The notes under the pieces: model-generated | What the model was told of the DNA's origin: nothing | Seen by the model: only the letters and a program-made list of their open reading frames with translations | The model's database searches: none | Assembly: GCF_040396155.1 (NCBI RefSeq) | Contig: NZ_JBEBOY010000012.1 | Span: forward strand, 22,565 to 86,564 | Length of the DNA: 64,000 nt | Source of the DNA: Tissierella praeacuta_A | Lineage (GTDB): Bacteria; Bacillota; Clostridia; Tissierellales; Tissierellaceae | Direction: 5' to 3' | Made by a program: the position numbers and the translations under genes | Shown: one piece after another, positions 8,325-16,175 of the stretch | Layout of the letters: each line of letters begins with the position of its first letter | How positions within the stretch are numbered: the first letter of the stretch is position 1

Positions 8325-9038
8325 CTAATCGTTTTTTATTACATCACTTATTGTACCAATTTTATAACCATTTTGATATAGGTAATTTATTATTTCTGGC
8401 AATGCCTTAACTGTTTCCTCAGTTGGATGCATTAAAACTATTGCAGAATTATGTATCTTTGAAGTAACCCTTTTAACAATTACATCTTTTGTACTGTCAT
8501 CTCTCCAGTCAATCGTATCTACACTCCACATTATAAGCTCATATCCTAAATCTTTTGTTGCATTTACTGTATTATCATTATACGCACCTGATGGTGGTGC
8601 AAAATATTTTGAATCAATATCCAATGTTTCTTTAATTATATTATGAGCTTTCATTATTTCTTCTTTGTTTTTATCATAAGATAATTTGTCATAATCAATA
8701 TGACTATATCCATGATTTCCAATTTCATGCTTATCATCATATATCATTTTTAAAATTTCAGCATTCTTTTCTGCCCATTTGCCAGTTACAAAATATGTAA
8801 TTTTAATATCGTTTTTTTTAAATATTTCTAACATATTTGGTATATGCTCATTTCCCCAGTCAACATTACAAGCAAAGGCTACTATTTTATCATCAATATT
8901 TCCTTGATAGTATACATCAGAATTAAAAGTTTCTTTAGTCTTACTATGAACCTTTAAAATAGTAAAAGTTACTATAAGTAATATTAAAACAATTAAAATA
9001 GTTAATAAGGTCTTTTTATTCACAATAACTAATCTCAT
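8325..9038 (-). CDS. ylxY: YlxY/PdaB-like polysaccharide deacetylase-family protein
   Basis: The 237-residue protein has a single N-terminal membrane anchor (about residues 9-28) followed by a NodB-homology domain. Motif 1 reads ACNVDWGNE instead of the usual TFDDGP, so the first catalytic Asp pair is altered. HEIGNHGYSH (motif 2, with the zinc histidines) and the PPSGAYND motif (motif 3) are kept. The NVDWGNE variant is typical of YlxY, whose gene follows pnp in Bacillus. Deacetylase activity is therefore doubtful. The ATG follows GGAGGGATAT. Confidence 0.88.
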   Translation of the reverse strand: MRLVIVNKKTLLTILIVLILLIVTFTILKVHSKTKETFNSDVYYQGNIDDKIVAFACNVDWGNEHIPNMLEIFKKNDIKITYFVTGKWAEKNAEILKMIYDDKHEIGNHGYSHIDYDKLSYDKNKEEIMKAHNIIKETLDIDSKYFAPPSGAYNDNTVNATKDLGYELIMWSVDTIDWRDDSTKDVIVKRVTSKIHNSAIVLMHPTEETVKALPEIINYLYQNGYKIGTISDVIKND

Positions 9039-9096
9039 ATATATCCCTCCAATATCTTATATAGTTATATATATTCGAAAGTTAGTAAATTATCCT

Positions 9097-9133
9097 TAAA
9101 ATAAAGCAGAGAAACTACTTTTATAGTTTCCCT
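9097..9133 (-). terminator. Candidate terminator after the aldolase gene
   Basis: A 10-bp stem (9108-9117 with 9124-9133, one G-U pair on the transcript) with a 6-base loop, followed on the minus strand by GCTTTATTTT. It lies about 130 bases after the aldolase stop and separates the mtnA-mtnP-lyase-aldolase cluster from ylxY. The T-run is interrupted, so termination may be partial. The rest of 9134-9263 is AT-rich, and I see nothing else in it. Confidence 0.5.
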
Positions 9134-9263
9134 TTCATGGAATAACTAATTCCCATTTAAAATAAAATTTTATCATATAAAAAATCATATACTTTTAATT
9201 ATAATAAGTTTTTCATCATTAAAGCAACCTGCATAATGAAAAAACACTAATATAAATATATCT

Positions 9264-9908
9264 TTATTTCCTTTGACCATATGTTTTAAATTTTTCTTCC
9301 ATTAAAGTCATTTCCTCTTTTGATAATATAACAGGATCACCTATACATTTAGTTCTATAATAAAGTTCTGCACAGTATTCTATTTCCTCTGTAATATTAA
9401 AAGTATTTAATAAATCATTTGAACCTGCTAGTAGTCCATGATTTGCTAATAAAACTGCCTTTCTATTTTTCATCGCTTCAAAAGCATTTTCTGCAAGCTC
9501 TTTAGTACCATAGGTAGCATACTCAGCACATCTTACATTTGAGCCTGCTAAGGCCACCATATAGTGAACCGGAGGCAATGTCCAATTCAAACAAGCTAAA
9601 GTAGTTGCATACATAGTATGAGTGTGAATAATAGCATTTATATCATTTCTTCTTTCATAAAAAACTCTATGCATTTCAACTTCGCTTGATGGTTTTTTAT
9701 CTCCATCTACCTGTTCACCATTGATATTCATTATAACCACATCTTCTACTCTAGTTTTAAAATAATCAATACCAGTGGGACTTATAGCAAAAAGATTTTT
9801 CTCTCTATTATATATACTTAAATTTCCTCCTGTACCCTTAGTTAAACCAGAAGTTAAAAGTTTTTTTCCATACTCTACTATTTGCTCTCTTTCTTCTTTC
9901 ATCAACAT
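9264..9908 (-). CDS. Class II aldolase (L-fuculose-phosphate type), probable Ald of the DHAP shunt
   Basis: A 214-residue zinc class II aldolase. Visible motifs are GTGGNLS (26-31), SPTGIDY (43-49), SSEVEMH with the FucA-type catalytic Glu at E76, zinc ligands H95 and H97 in HTHT, and the third ligand H157 in ANHGLL. By family it cleaves a ketose-1-phosphate to DHAP and an aldehyde. Next to mtnA and mtnP the likely substrates are 5-methylthioribulose-1-phosphate and 5-deoxyribulose-1-phosphate, giving methylthioacetaldehyde or acetaldehyde. MtnB dehydratase shares this fold, but no later classical salvage genes are present. It follows the lyase gene by 19 bp. The ribosome binding site is weak and distant. 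The substrate is inferred from context. Confidence 0.78.
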   Translation of the reverse strand: MLMKEEREQIVEYGKKLLTSGLTKGTGGNLSIYNREKNLFAISPTGIDYFKTRVEDVVIMNINGEQVDGDKKPSSEVEMHRVFYERRNDINAIIHTHTMYATTLACLNWTLPPVHYMVALAGSNVRCAEYATYGTKELAENAFEAMKNRKAVLLANHGLLAGSNDLLNTFNITEEIEYCAELYYRTKCIGDPVILSKEEMTLMEEKFKTYGQRK

Positions 9909-9927
9909 ATAAACTATTCATCCTCTC

Positions 9928-11118
9928 TTAAATCACTGATAATGCTTCATTTAAGTCTTCAATTATATCTTGAATGTTTTCAAGACCAACTGATATTCTT
10001 ATCATGCTTTCGGTTAACCCAAATTTAATAAGTTCCTCCTTTGGATATCCTCTATGTGTCATAGCAGCAGGAAGCTCTATTAAAGTCTCACAGTCTCCAA
10101 GACTTACAGCCAATTGTGCTAATTTTATAGAATTTACAACTTTTTTAGCCTGCTCTAAATGCCCATCTATCTCAAAACTTATCATAGCTCCAAATCCATT
10201 CATCTGCTCCTTTGCTATCTTATAACCTTCAAAATCTTCTAATCCAGGATATAAAACTTCTTTTACCTTTGGATGGTTTTTCAAGAATCTGGCTACTTCT
10301 AATGCATTTTTCTCATGCTGTCTCATTCTAACCCCAAGAGTCTTTAAACCTCTAAGAAGTAGCCAAGCATTAAATGGACTCATCACCCCTCCAAATTCAC
10401 ACATATAGTCAAATTTAAGTGATTGTATATAATCTATATCATTGGAAACTGCAACTCCACCAACAACATCTCCATGTCCACAGATATACTTAGTTGCACT
10501 GTGAACTACTACATCTGCTCCTAAAGTTAGTGGTTTTTGAAAATATGGGGTGGCAAAAGTATTATCAACTACTACTTTTACTCCCCTTTCCTTAGCTATC
10601 TTGGAAATTTTTTTAATATCTAAAACTATAAGATTAGGATTTGAAGGTGTTTCAAAATATATTACTTTAGTATTATCGTCAATTAACTCTTCTAATTTAT
10701 CTATATCACTTAAATCAGCCATTTTACAATTAACATTATATTGAGGAAGAACATGGGTAACTACATTATAGCTAGAACCATATAGTGTTGTATTTACAAT
10801 TAAATTATCATTAGGTTTAAGAAATGAAAATAAAACTGAACTTATAGCTGCCATTCCTGAAGCAAAAGCGACTGCAGCTTTTCCTTCTTCCAATGCGACC
10901 ATTCGATTTTCAAAAAGTCTCAAAGTAGGATTGTTTCCTCTAGTATATACATAATCATCACTTTCAAATGACATAACCTTTTCAACATGTTCAATATTAT
11001 CAAAGACAAAAGTAGACGTTTGATAAATAGGAGGATTCAATGCATTATTGGCATTTTTCCCTTTATTTCCAGCATGTATTGACATAGTTTCAAATCCATA
11101 TTTTTTATTTTTATCCAT
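9928..11118 (-). CDS. Methionine gamma-lyase-family PLP enzyme
   Basis: A 396-residue Cys/Met-metabolism PLP enzyme. The PLP lysine is K210 in SATKYICGHGD. Y58 and R60 (YTRGNNPT) are the residues that reach the partner subunit's PLP phosphate. Y113 sits in TLYGS, and D186 in VDNTF holds the pyridine nitrogen. Overall it resembles methionine gamma-lyase (methanethiol, ammonia and 2-oxobutyrate from methionine). However, the substrate-tuning Cys of classical lyases (C116 in Pseudomonas) is Ser115 here, so cystathionine/homocysteine lyase or O-acylhomoserine sulfhydrylase activity is possible. Its place between mtnP and the aldolase ties it to methylthio-group metabolism. The ATG follows GGAGG by eight bases. 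Confidence 0.8.
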   Translation of the reverse strand: MDKNKKYGFETMSIHAGNKGKNANNALNPPIYQTSTFVFDNIEHVEKVMSFESDDYVYTRGNNPTLRLFENRMVALEEGKAAVAFASGMAAISSVLFSFLKPNDNLIVNTTLYGSSYNVVTHVLPQYNVNCKMADLSDIDKLEELIDDNTKVIYFETPSNPNLIVLDIKKISKIAKERGVKVVVDNTFATPYFQKPLTLGADVVVHSATKYICGHGDVVGGVAVSNDIDYIQSLKFDYMCEFGGVMSPFNAWLLLRGLKTLGVRMRQHEKNALEVARFLKNHPKVKEVLYPGLEDFEGYKIAKEQMNGFGAMISFEIDGHLEQAKKVVNSIKLAQLAVSLGDCETLIELPAAMTHRGYPKEELIKFGLTESMIRISVGLENIQDIIEDLNEALSVI

Positions 11119-11164
11119 GAATATAACCTCCTAAATTTTGACTATATTTTTGTACTAGATTTAC

Positions 11165-11266
11165 TTAAAATGATGCACTAATATTCTTTATTACTCTTGA
11201 TGCAACTTTAAATAGTTCATGATCTACATGTCCAATAGTTTTAAATAAAAGTTCAAAAGTTATTAG
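11165..11266 (-). pseudogene. Possible short coding remnant between mtnP and the lyase gene
   Basis: In the 197-bp gap, one minus-strand frame of 33 codons after a TAA reads like protein, for example ELLFKTIGHVDHELFKVASR, and stops with TAA at 11165-11167. It has no start codon with a ribosome binding site. I do not recognise the family. It may be the tail of a gene deleted from the salvage cluster, or chance. Confidence 0.25.
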
Positions 11267-11315
11267 TTATAAATTATGTAATTCAAGAAAACAACATAAA
11301 ACAACTTCAGTTTAA

Positions 11316-12083
11316 TTAAAGTTCAATAATCGAATTATTGCAGTTACAATGCTGTTGGTTAATTTCTTCATTAAATATTCTTAAAAAGGTTTTTGTAATC
11401 TTTTCTTTGTTTACAGATAAGGTCCCTTGAATATCATGAAGTGTTATATTTCCTTCTACTCCTGTACACCAGTTAGTAATTATTCCAATAGTTGAATAAC
11501 ACATACCTAGTTCTTTCGCCAGTACTACTTCAGGCACATTTGTCATGCCTATTACATCTCCACCTAAATTTTTATACATTCTTACTTCATGGGCTGTTTC
11601 AAACCTAGGTCCTTCTGTACATATATACACTGCATCTCCTTTAATATTAATTGATTCATCTTTTGCAAATTCATAAAACTTATTTCTAAGATTTTTACAA
11701 TAAGGATCCCCCATATCTGTATGTTTTACAGGCTCATTACCACCTTCAAAGAAAGTAATAGGTCTTGACTTAGTAAAGTCAATAAAATCATTTATTATTA
11801 CAATATCTCCTGGGCCGTAGTTTTCGTTACACGAACCCACTGCTGCAGTTGCATAAATATATTTAATACCTAGCTGTTCTAATGCTTTCATATTTGCCCT
11901 ATAATTTATTAAATGTGGTGGAGTAGAATGTTTTTTACCATGTCTTGCTAAAAAAGCTATTTCTTCTCCATTAATACTAACTATATCAACATCTACATTT
12001 CCATATTTTGTTTCAACATTTTTAGTGTAACTTCCTTCTCCAATATCATATACCCCAGTACCGCCAATAATAGCTTTGTTCAT
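11316..12083 (-). CDS. mtnP: S-methyl-5'-thioadenosine (or thioinosine) phosphorylase
   Basis: A 255-residue trimeric-type nucleoside phosphorylase. GGTGVYD (7-13) and RHGKKHSTPPH (48-57) form the phosphate site, and GPRFETAHEVRM (158-169) with GMTNVPE (179-185) bind the 5'-thioribose. It releases 5-methylthioribose-1-phosphate, the substrate of MtnA. The purine site reads TNWCTG (203-208): N204 and C206 replace the two Asp residues (TDYDCW, D220/D222) that human MTA phosphorylase uses for adenine. That pattern is closer to 6-oxopurine enzymes, so methylthioinosine may be preferred. The ATG follows AGGGGG. The gene has its own long upstream region rather than tight coupling to mtnA. Confidence 0.88.
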   Translation of the reverse strand: MNKAIIGGTGVYDIGEGSYTKNVETKYGNVDVDIVSINGEEIAFLARHGKKHSTPPHLINYRANMKALEQLGIKYIYATAAVGSCNENYGPGDIVIINDFIDFTKSRPITFFEGGNEPVKHTDMGDPYCKNLRNKFYEFAKDESINIKGDAVYICTEGPRFETAHEVRMYKNLGGDVIGMTNVPEVVLAKELGMCYSTIGIITNWCTGVEGNITLHDIQGTLSVNKEKITKTFLRIFNEEINQQHCNCNNSIIEL

Positions 12084-12420
12084 AATATTTACCCCCTATA
12101 ATTTTGTATATTAAAAATATAATTATTTATAAATTTATCATCATTAATATATAATCTTTCTATTGAAACTTATTTTTATATAATTTTTTTATTATGTTTA
12201 AGTTCCTTAAATTTAAGTGTATCATATTTATTTATATAATATAATAAAGATTATCACTTATGATAACATTTGTTATGATATTAAACTATATATATAAATT
12301 ATTATTTTAGTAAAATATATTCATTTTATTACAGAAATATAGGACCATCAAAATACTATTGAAGGCCCAATCATATAATTTAAATCTAACCATCTTGGAT
12401 TATACAATTAATCCCTACCA
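12084..12420. promoter_or_regulatory. 337-bp intergenic region between mtnA and mtnP
   Basis: No gene is visible. Near the mtnA end an imperfect stem (12342-12367, GGACC...GGCCC-like arms) could be a weak terminator. A palindromic 19-mer lies at 12251-12269. Reading the minus strand, the first half of that palindrome (TTATCA) is 17 bases from TATATT, a possible -35/-10 pair for mtnP with the palindrome positioned as an operator. The rest is extremely AT-rich. I found no SAM riboswitch or T-box features. Confidence 0.4.
12251..12269. repeat. Palindromic 19-mer, copy 2 (possible operator for mtnP)
   Basis: TTATCACTTATGATAACAT matches the copy at 6559-6577 at 18 of 19 positions and keeps the TTATCA/TGATAA arms exactly. 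It lies about 170 bases upstream of mtnP, beside a candidate promoter. Two copies in 6 kb of otherwise conserved genes suggest a shared regulator site. The factor is unknown, and the orientation of the arms does not match the Fur box. Confidence 0.5.
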
Positions 12421-13458
12421 TTATCTAAGCTTTAATATATTTTCTTTATATGGTGATTTTATTATTCCCTTCTCTGTTATAATACCTGTTATATTTTCAC
12501 TTGGAGTTACATCAAAGGCTGGATTAAATACTTCCATTCCCTCTGGTGCTATTCTGATATTTTCAATATAAGTTACCTCTTCACTGCTTCTTTCTTCTAT
12601 TTCTATTTCTTCTCCAGTTTCTATATCAAAATCAATTGTAGTTGTTGGAGCGACTACATAAAATGGTATATTATAGACCTTTGCAACTACTGATAGCATA
12701 AATGTACCTATTTTATTTGCGGTATCTCCATTTAAAGCTATTCTATCTGCACCTACTAATATTAAATCAATCTTTCCATCTCTTATTAAAGTAGCAGCTA
12801 CATTATCTGCTATAAGCTTTGATGGTATTTGTTCATATCTTAACTCCCACGCAGTAAGTCTTCCGCCTTGAAGTCTTGGTCTTGTTTCATCTGCATATAC
12901 AAATATATTCTTTCCACTGTAAAAGGCCTCTCGTACTACTCCTAGAGCTGTACCAAATCCTGCTGTAGCTAAAGCTCCTGTATTACAATGTGTAAGGATA
13001 GTGGCATTTTGAGAGACAATCTCATTTCCGTATTTACCTATTTTTTTATTAGTTTCTATATCTTCCTTAAGAATATTATCAGCTTCGATTTTCAATTTTT
13101 CATATATTTCATTTACTGCTAATTTTCTATTATTCTCTATAATATTTGTCATTCTCTTTACAGCCCACATCAGATTTACTGCAGTAGGTCTTGATTTTTT
13201 CAAGATATCCAATGATTCTTCCATATTTGATAAAAAGTTTTCTTTATTTCCATTTAAAAATTCCTTTGCTGCTAAAACTACTCCATATGCTGCTGTTGCC
13301 CCTATGGCTGGTGCACCTCTTACTACCATATCCTTAATGGCAAAATCCACTTCTTTATAGGTTCTACATTGAAATATTTCATAATCTAATGGAAGCTTTC
13401 TTTGATCTATTAAATATAAAATATCATCTCTAAATTCAATAGTTCTAATTTCCTTCAT
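12421..13458 (-). CDS. mtnA: 5-methylthioribose-1-phosphate isomerase
   Basis: MtnA converts the aldose 5-methylthioribose-1-phosphate to the ketose 5-methylthioribulose-1-phosphate, and also accepts the 5-deoxy analogue in DHAP-shunt organisms. The 345-residue protein has RGAPAIG (47-53), SRPTAVNL (89-96), the catalytic Cys158 in THCNTGALAT and the catalytic Asp238 in VGADRI, with TRPRLQGGRLTAWEL between them. These place it with true MtnA rather than eIF2B subunits or ribose-1,5-bisphosphate isomerase. The ATG follows GGGAGG. It is the first gene after the pnp terminator and has its own promoter at 13526-13554. Confidence 0.93.
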   Translation of the reverse strand: MKEIRTIEFRDDILYLIDQRKLPLDYEIFQCRTYKEVDFAIKDMVVRGAPAIGATAAYGVVLAAKEFLNGNKENFLSNMEESLDILKKSRPTAVNLMWAVKRMTNIIENNRKLAVNEIYEKLKIEADNILKEDIETNKKIGKYGNEIVSQNATILTHCNTGALATAGFGTALGVVREAFYSGKNIFVYADETRPRLQGGRLTAWELRYEQIPSKLIADNVAATLIRDGKIDLILVGADRIALNGDTANKIGTFMLSVVAKVYNIPFYVVAPTTTIDFDIETGEEIEIEERSSEEVTYIENIRIAPEGMEVFNPAFDVTPSENITGIITEKGIIKSPYKENILKLR

Positions 13459-13525
13459 AAGTTTTCCTCCCTTTATAAAAATACCTTTTGTAAACTTAAA
13501 TGAAAATTTAGGACTTCAAACATAA

Positions 13526-13554
13526 ATATTATCATTTTATAAATTTTCTGTCAA
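13526..13554 (-). promoter_or_regulatory. Sigma-A promoter of the mtnA cluster
   Basis: On the minus strand a perfect -35 TTGACA (13549-13554) is followed after 17 bases by TAATAT (13526-13531), within a TGATAATAT context. The predicted start near 13519 leaves a leader of about 60 bases, too short for a known SAM riboswitch. It lies directly after the pnp terminator, so the salvage cluster is transcribed separately from rpsO-pnp. Confidence 0.72.
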
Positions 13555-13620
13555 TAAATCATAGCTGTTTTAACTCAATTTTTGTATTTACAGTAAACAA
13601 GTATAATAAAATTACTTATT

Positions 13621-13654
13621 AAATACAAAAACATGAACCTTATTTTGGTTCATG
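13621..13654 (-). terminator. Intrinsic terminator after pnp
   Basis: An 8-bp perfect stem, CATGAACC/GGTTCATG (13632-13639 with 13647-13654), with a 7-base loop starts 11 bases after the pnp stop. It is followed on the minus strand by TTTTTGTATTT. It closes the rpsO-pnp end of the long translation-factor operon. Confidence 0.85.
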
Positions 13655-13665
13655 CATTAGTTTTT

Positions 13666-15786
13666 TTATTCTTCTGTTTTAGTTTCTGGTTTAATTTCTG
13701 GCTTAGTTTCTTCTGGTAATAGTACTTTCCTAGATAAATTAACTCTACCTTGATTATCTATTTCCATTACTTTAACTAATATTTCATCTCCTACGGCCAA
13801 TACATCTTCTACTTTACTGATTCTTTCCCTAGCTATATTAGATATATGAACTAATCCTTCCTTGCCGTTTAAAACATCTACGAAAGCACCAAAATTAGTT
13901 ATACGTGTTACTTTACCTAAATAAATTTCTCCTACTTCAACTTCCTTGACTATTTTATTTATCATATCTATAGCCTTTTCACCATCTTCTTGAGTTACTG
14001 AGGCAATGAAAACCTTACCATCATCATCAATATCTATTTTTACACCTGTTTCATCTATTATCTTGTTAATCATCTTTCCGCCAGGCCCAATAATATCTCT
14101 TATTTTGTCTGGATTTACTTGCATTGTATACATCTTAGGTGCATATGGTGACAAATTTCCCTTTGGAGTTGAAATAGTTTCAGCCATTTTATCTAAGATA
14201 TAAAATCTCCCTTTTCTAGCTTTTTCCAAAGCTTCTTGAAGAATCTGTTTATTTATTCCATCTATTTTTATATCCATTTGTATAGCCGTAATACCATATC
14301 TAGTACCAGCTACTTTAAAGTCCATATCTCCTAAATGGTCTTCCATACCTTGTATATCAGATAAAATAGCTACTTTATCATTTTCTTTTATTAATCCCAT
14401 TGCTATTCCAGCTACAGGAGATTTAATAGGTACACCTGCATCAAGTAAAGCTAAAGTACTTCCACAAACGCTTGCTTGAGATGAAGATCCATTTGAACTT
14501 AAAACTTCTGATACAAGTCTAATAGTATAAGGGAATTTATCCTCTGATGGTATAACTGGTTCAAGAGCTCTCTCTGCCAATGCACCATGACCTATTTCCC
14601 TTCTTCCAGGTCCTCTTAAAGGTCTAGTATCACCTACTGAATATGGAGGGAAATTATAATGATGCATATATCTTTTAGACTCTTCCTCCCCTAATCCATC
14701 AATAACTTGGGCATCACTAATAGCACCTAGAGTAGCAATTGTAAGAACTTGAGTTTGACCTCTTGTAAATAGTCCTGAACCATGAGTTCTTGGAAGTAAA
14801 CCTATATCTGTAGTAATAGGACGTATCTCATCTACCTCTCTATTATCTGGCCTTTTGCCTTCCTCAATAATCAGTCTTCTTACTTCTTCTTTTAACATAT
14901 CTTCTAATATATCATTAATATCCTGCTCTGATTCTGGATATTCTTCTAAAAATACTTCTTTGATCTCTTTATTTACTTTATCAATATTATCTAATCTTTC
15001 TTGTTTCTCAAAAGTATTAATAGCATCTATTAATTTATCCCTACCAAATGCAATAATTTTTTCTCTAATTTCCTCATTCGGTTTAAATAAATTATATTCT
15101 TTTTTTGGCTTTCCTACTTCTTCTGCAATACTTTCAATAAACTCACATAATTTAGCAATTTCAGTATGTGCTGTTAAAATACCATTTAACATTACTTCTT
15201 CTTCAATCTCATTAGCGCCTGCTTCTACCATCATTATAGCATCTTTAGTTCCTGCTACTACTAAATGAATTTCAGATTTATCTCTTTCTTCACTAGTTGG
15301 ATTTATAATAAGTTTTCCATCTATTAAACCCATTAATACAGATCCAGTAGGTCCATCAAAAGGTATATCTGATATAGATAATGCTATTGAAGACCCAATC
15401 ATTGCAACTATTTCAGGAGAGTGATCCTGATCAACCGATAAAACTGTTACTATAACTTGTACATCATTTCTATATCCATCTGGAAACAATGGTCTAAGTG
15501 GTCTATCTATAAGTCTAGAAGTCAAAATTGCCTTCTCGCTTGGTCTGCCTTCTCTTTTAATAAAACCACCAGGTATTTTACCCACTGAATATAATTTCTC
15601 TTCATAGTCAACACTTAGAGGGAAAAAATCTATTCCTTCTCTTGGTTCCTTAGAAGCTGTGGCAGTTGCTAAAACTACTGTATCACCATATTGTACCATA
15701 CAAGCACCATTAGCCTGCTCTGCTACCTTACCTATGGTTACAGTAAGATCTCTACCAGCTAATTTATACTGGAATTTTCTTTCCAT
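13666..15786 (-). CDS. pnp: Polyribonucleotide nucleotidyltransferase (PNPase)
   Basis: 3'-to-5' phosphorolytic exoribonuclease and polymerase of RNA decay, working in the degradosome. The 706-residue protein has two RNase PH domains (about 10-145 and 315-480) around an all-helical linker. The second carries the active-site stretch GTRYGITAIQMDIKIDG near residue 487. These are followed by a KH domain (IIGPGGKMINKI near 565) and an S1 domain (620-690, IYLGKVTRITNFGAFV). Length and domain order are typical. The acidic tail ends in repeated PETK. It follows rpsO by 93 bp with a hairpin between. Confidence 0.97.
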   Translation of the reverse strand: MERKFQYKLAGRDLTVTIGKVAEQANGACMVQYGDTVVLATATASKEPREGIDFFPLSVDYEEKLYSVGKIPGGFIKREGRPSEKAILTSRLIDRPLRPLFPDGYRNDVQVIVTVLSVDQDHSPEIVAMIGSSIALSISDIPFDGPTGSVLMGLIDGKLIINPTSEERDKSEIHLVVAGTKDAIMMVEAGANEIEEEVMLNGILTAHTEIAKLCEFIESIAEEVGKPKKEYNLFKPNEEIREKIIAFGRDKLIDAINTFEKQERLDNIDKVNKEIKEVFLEEYPESEQDINDILEDMLKEEVRRLIIEEGKRPDNREVDEIRPITTDIGLLPRTHGSGLFTRGQTQVLTIATLGAISDAQVIDGLGEEESKRYMHHYNFPPYSVGDTRPLRGPGRREIGHGALAERALEPVIPSEDKFPYTIRLVSEVLSSNGSSSQASVCGSTLALLDAGVPIKSPVAGIAMGLIKENDKVAILSDIQGMEDHLGDMDFKVAGTRYGITAIQMDIKIDGINKQILQEALEKARKGRFYILDKMAETISTPKGNLSPYAPKMYTMQVNPDKIRDIIGPGGKMINKIIDETGVKIDIDDDGKVFIASVTQEDGEKAIDMINKIVKEVEVGEIYLGKVTRITNFGAFVDVLNGKEGLVHISNIARERISKVEDVLAVGDEILVKVMEIDNQGRVNLSRKVLLPEETKPEIKPETKTEE

Positions 15787-15856
15787 ACAATACCTCCTTA
15801 AGTTTTAATATATTTATTATATCCTTATTTAATAAAAATATCTAATATAAATCAAT

Positions 15857-15877
15857 AGAGCGGGATAATCCCGCTCT
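15857..15877 (-). promoter_or_regulatory. GC-rich hairpin between rpsO and pnp
   Basis: AGAGCGGGAT is separated by one base from its perfect complement, forming a 9-bp stem with a 3-base loop, two bases after the rpsO stop. The downstream sequence on the minus strand (ATTGATTTATATT) lacks a proper T-run, so partial termination, 3'-end protection or an RNase processing site is likelier than full termination. In E. coli the same junction is processed by RNase III to control pnp; whether that holds here is inference. Confidence 0.6.
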
Positions 15878-15879
15878 TA

Positions 15880-16146
15880 TTAACCTCTGATGCCTAATTT
15901 TTCAATTAAAGAACGATATCTTTCAATATCATTATTTTGTAAATATTTTAAAAGGCCTCTTCTTTGACCTACCATTTTTAATAATCCTCTTCTAGAATGG
16001 TGATCTTTCTTATGAGCTTTTAAATGCTCATTTACAGAATTAATCCTGTGTGTCAAAATTGCAATTTGTACCTCTGGTGAACCTGTATCACCTTCATGCA
16101 ATTTGTATTCATTAATTATTTGTTCTTTAACTTCTTTTGCTAACAT
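15880..16146 (-). CDS. rpsO: 30S ribosomal protein uS15
   Basis: An 88-residue S15 that binds 16S rRNA and nucleates the 30S platform. The family core is present: GSPEVQIAILTHRI, HLKAHKKDHHSRRGLL and a C-terminal YRSLIEKLGIRG. I start at the ATG at 16146, which follows GGAGGTG by six bases. A TTG five codons upstream lies inside that ribosome binding site and would make the protein too long. The leader upstream can fold (see 16176-16222). Confidence 0.97.
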   Translation of the reverse strand: MLAKEVKEQIINEYKLHEGDTGSPEVQIAILTHRINSVNEHLKAHKKDHHSRRGLLKMVGQRRGLLKYLQNNDIERYRSLIEKLGIRG

Positions 16147-16175
16147 AAAAAGCACCTCCAAAATTTTAATATACT

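Noticed and set aside
11119..11315. SAM riboswitch or T-box before the lyase gene
   Set aside because: I found no T-box core sequence, no terminator with a T-run and no SAM-type multi-helix core. The gap is only AT-rich with a possible coding remnant.
12251..12269. Fur box reading of the palindromic 19-mer
   Set aside because: The arms are TTATCA then TGATAA, the opposite order from the Fur 7-1-7 motif (TGATAAT-N-ATTATCA).
13459..13525. SAM riboswitch before mtnA
   Set aside because: The leader from the predicted start is about 60 bases, too short for known SAM riboswitch plus expression platform, and no matching helices are seen.
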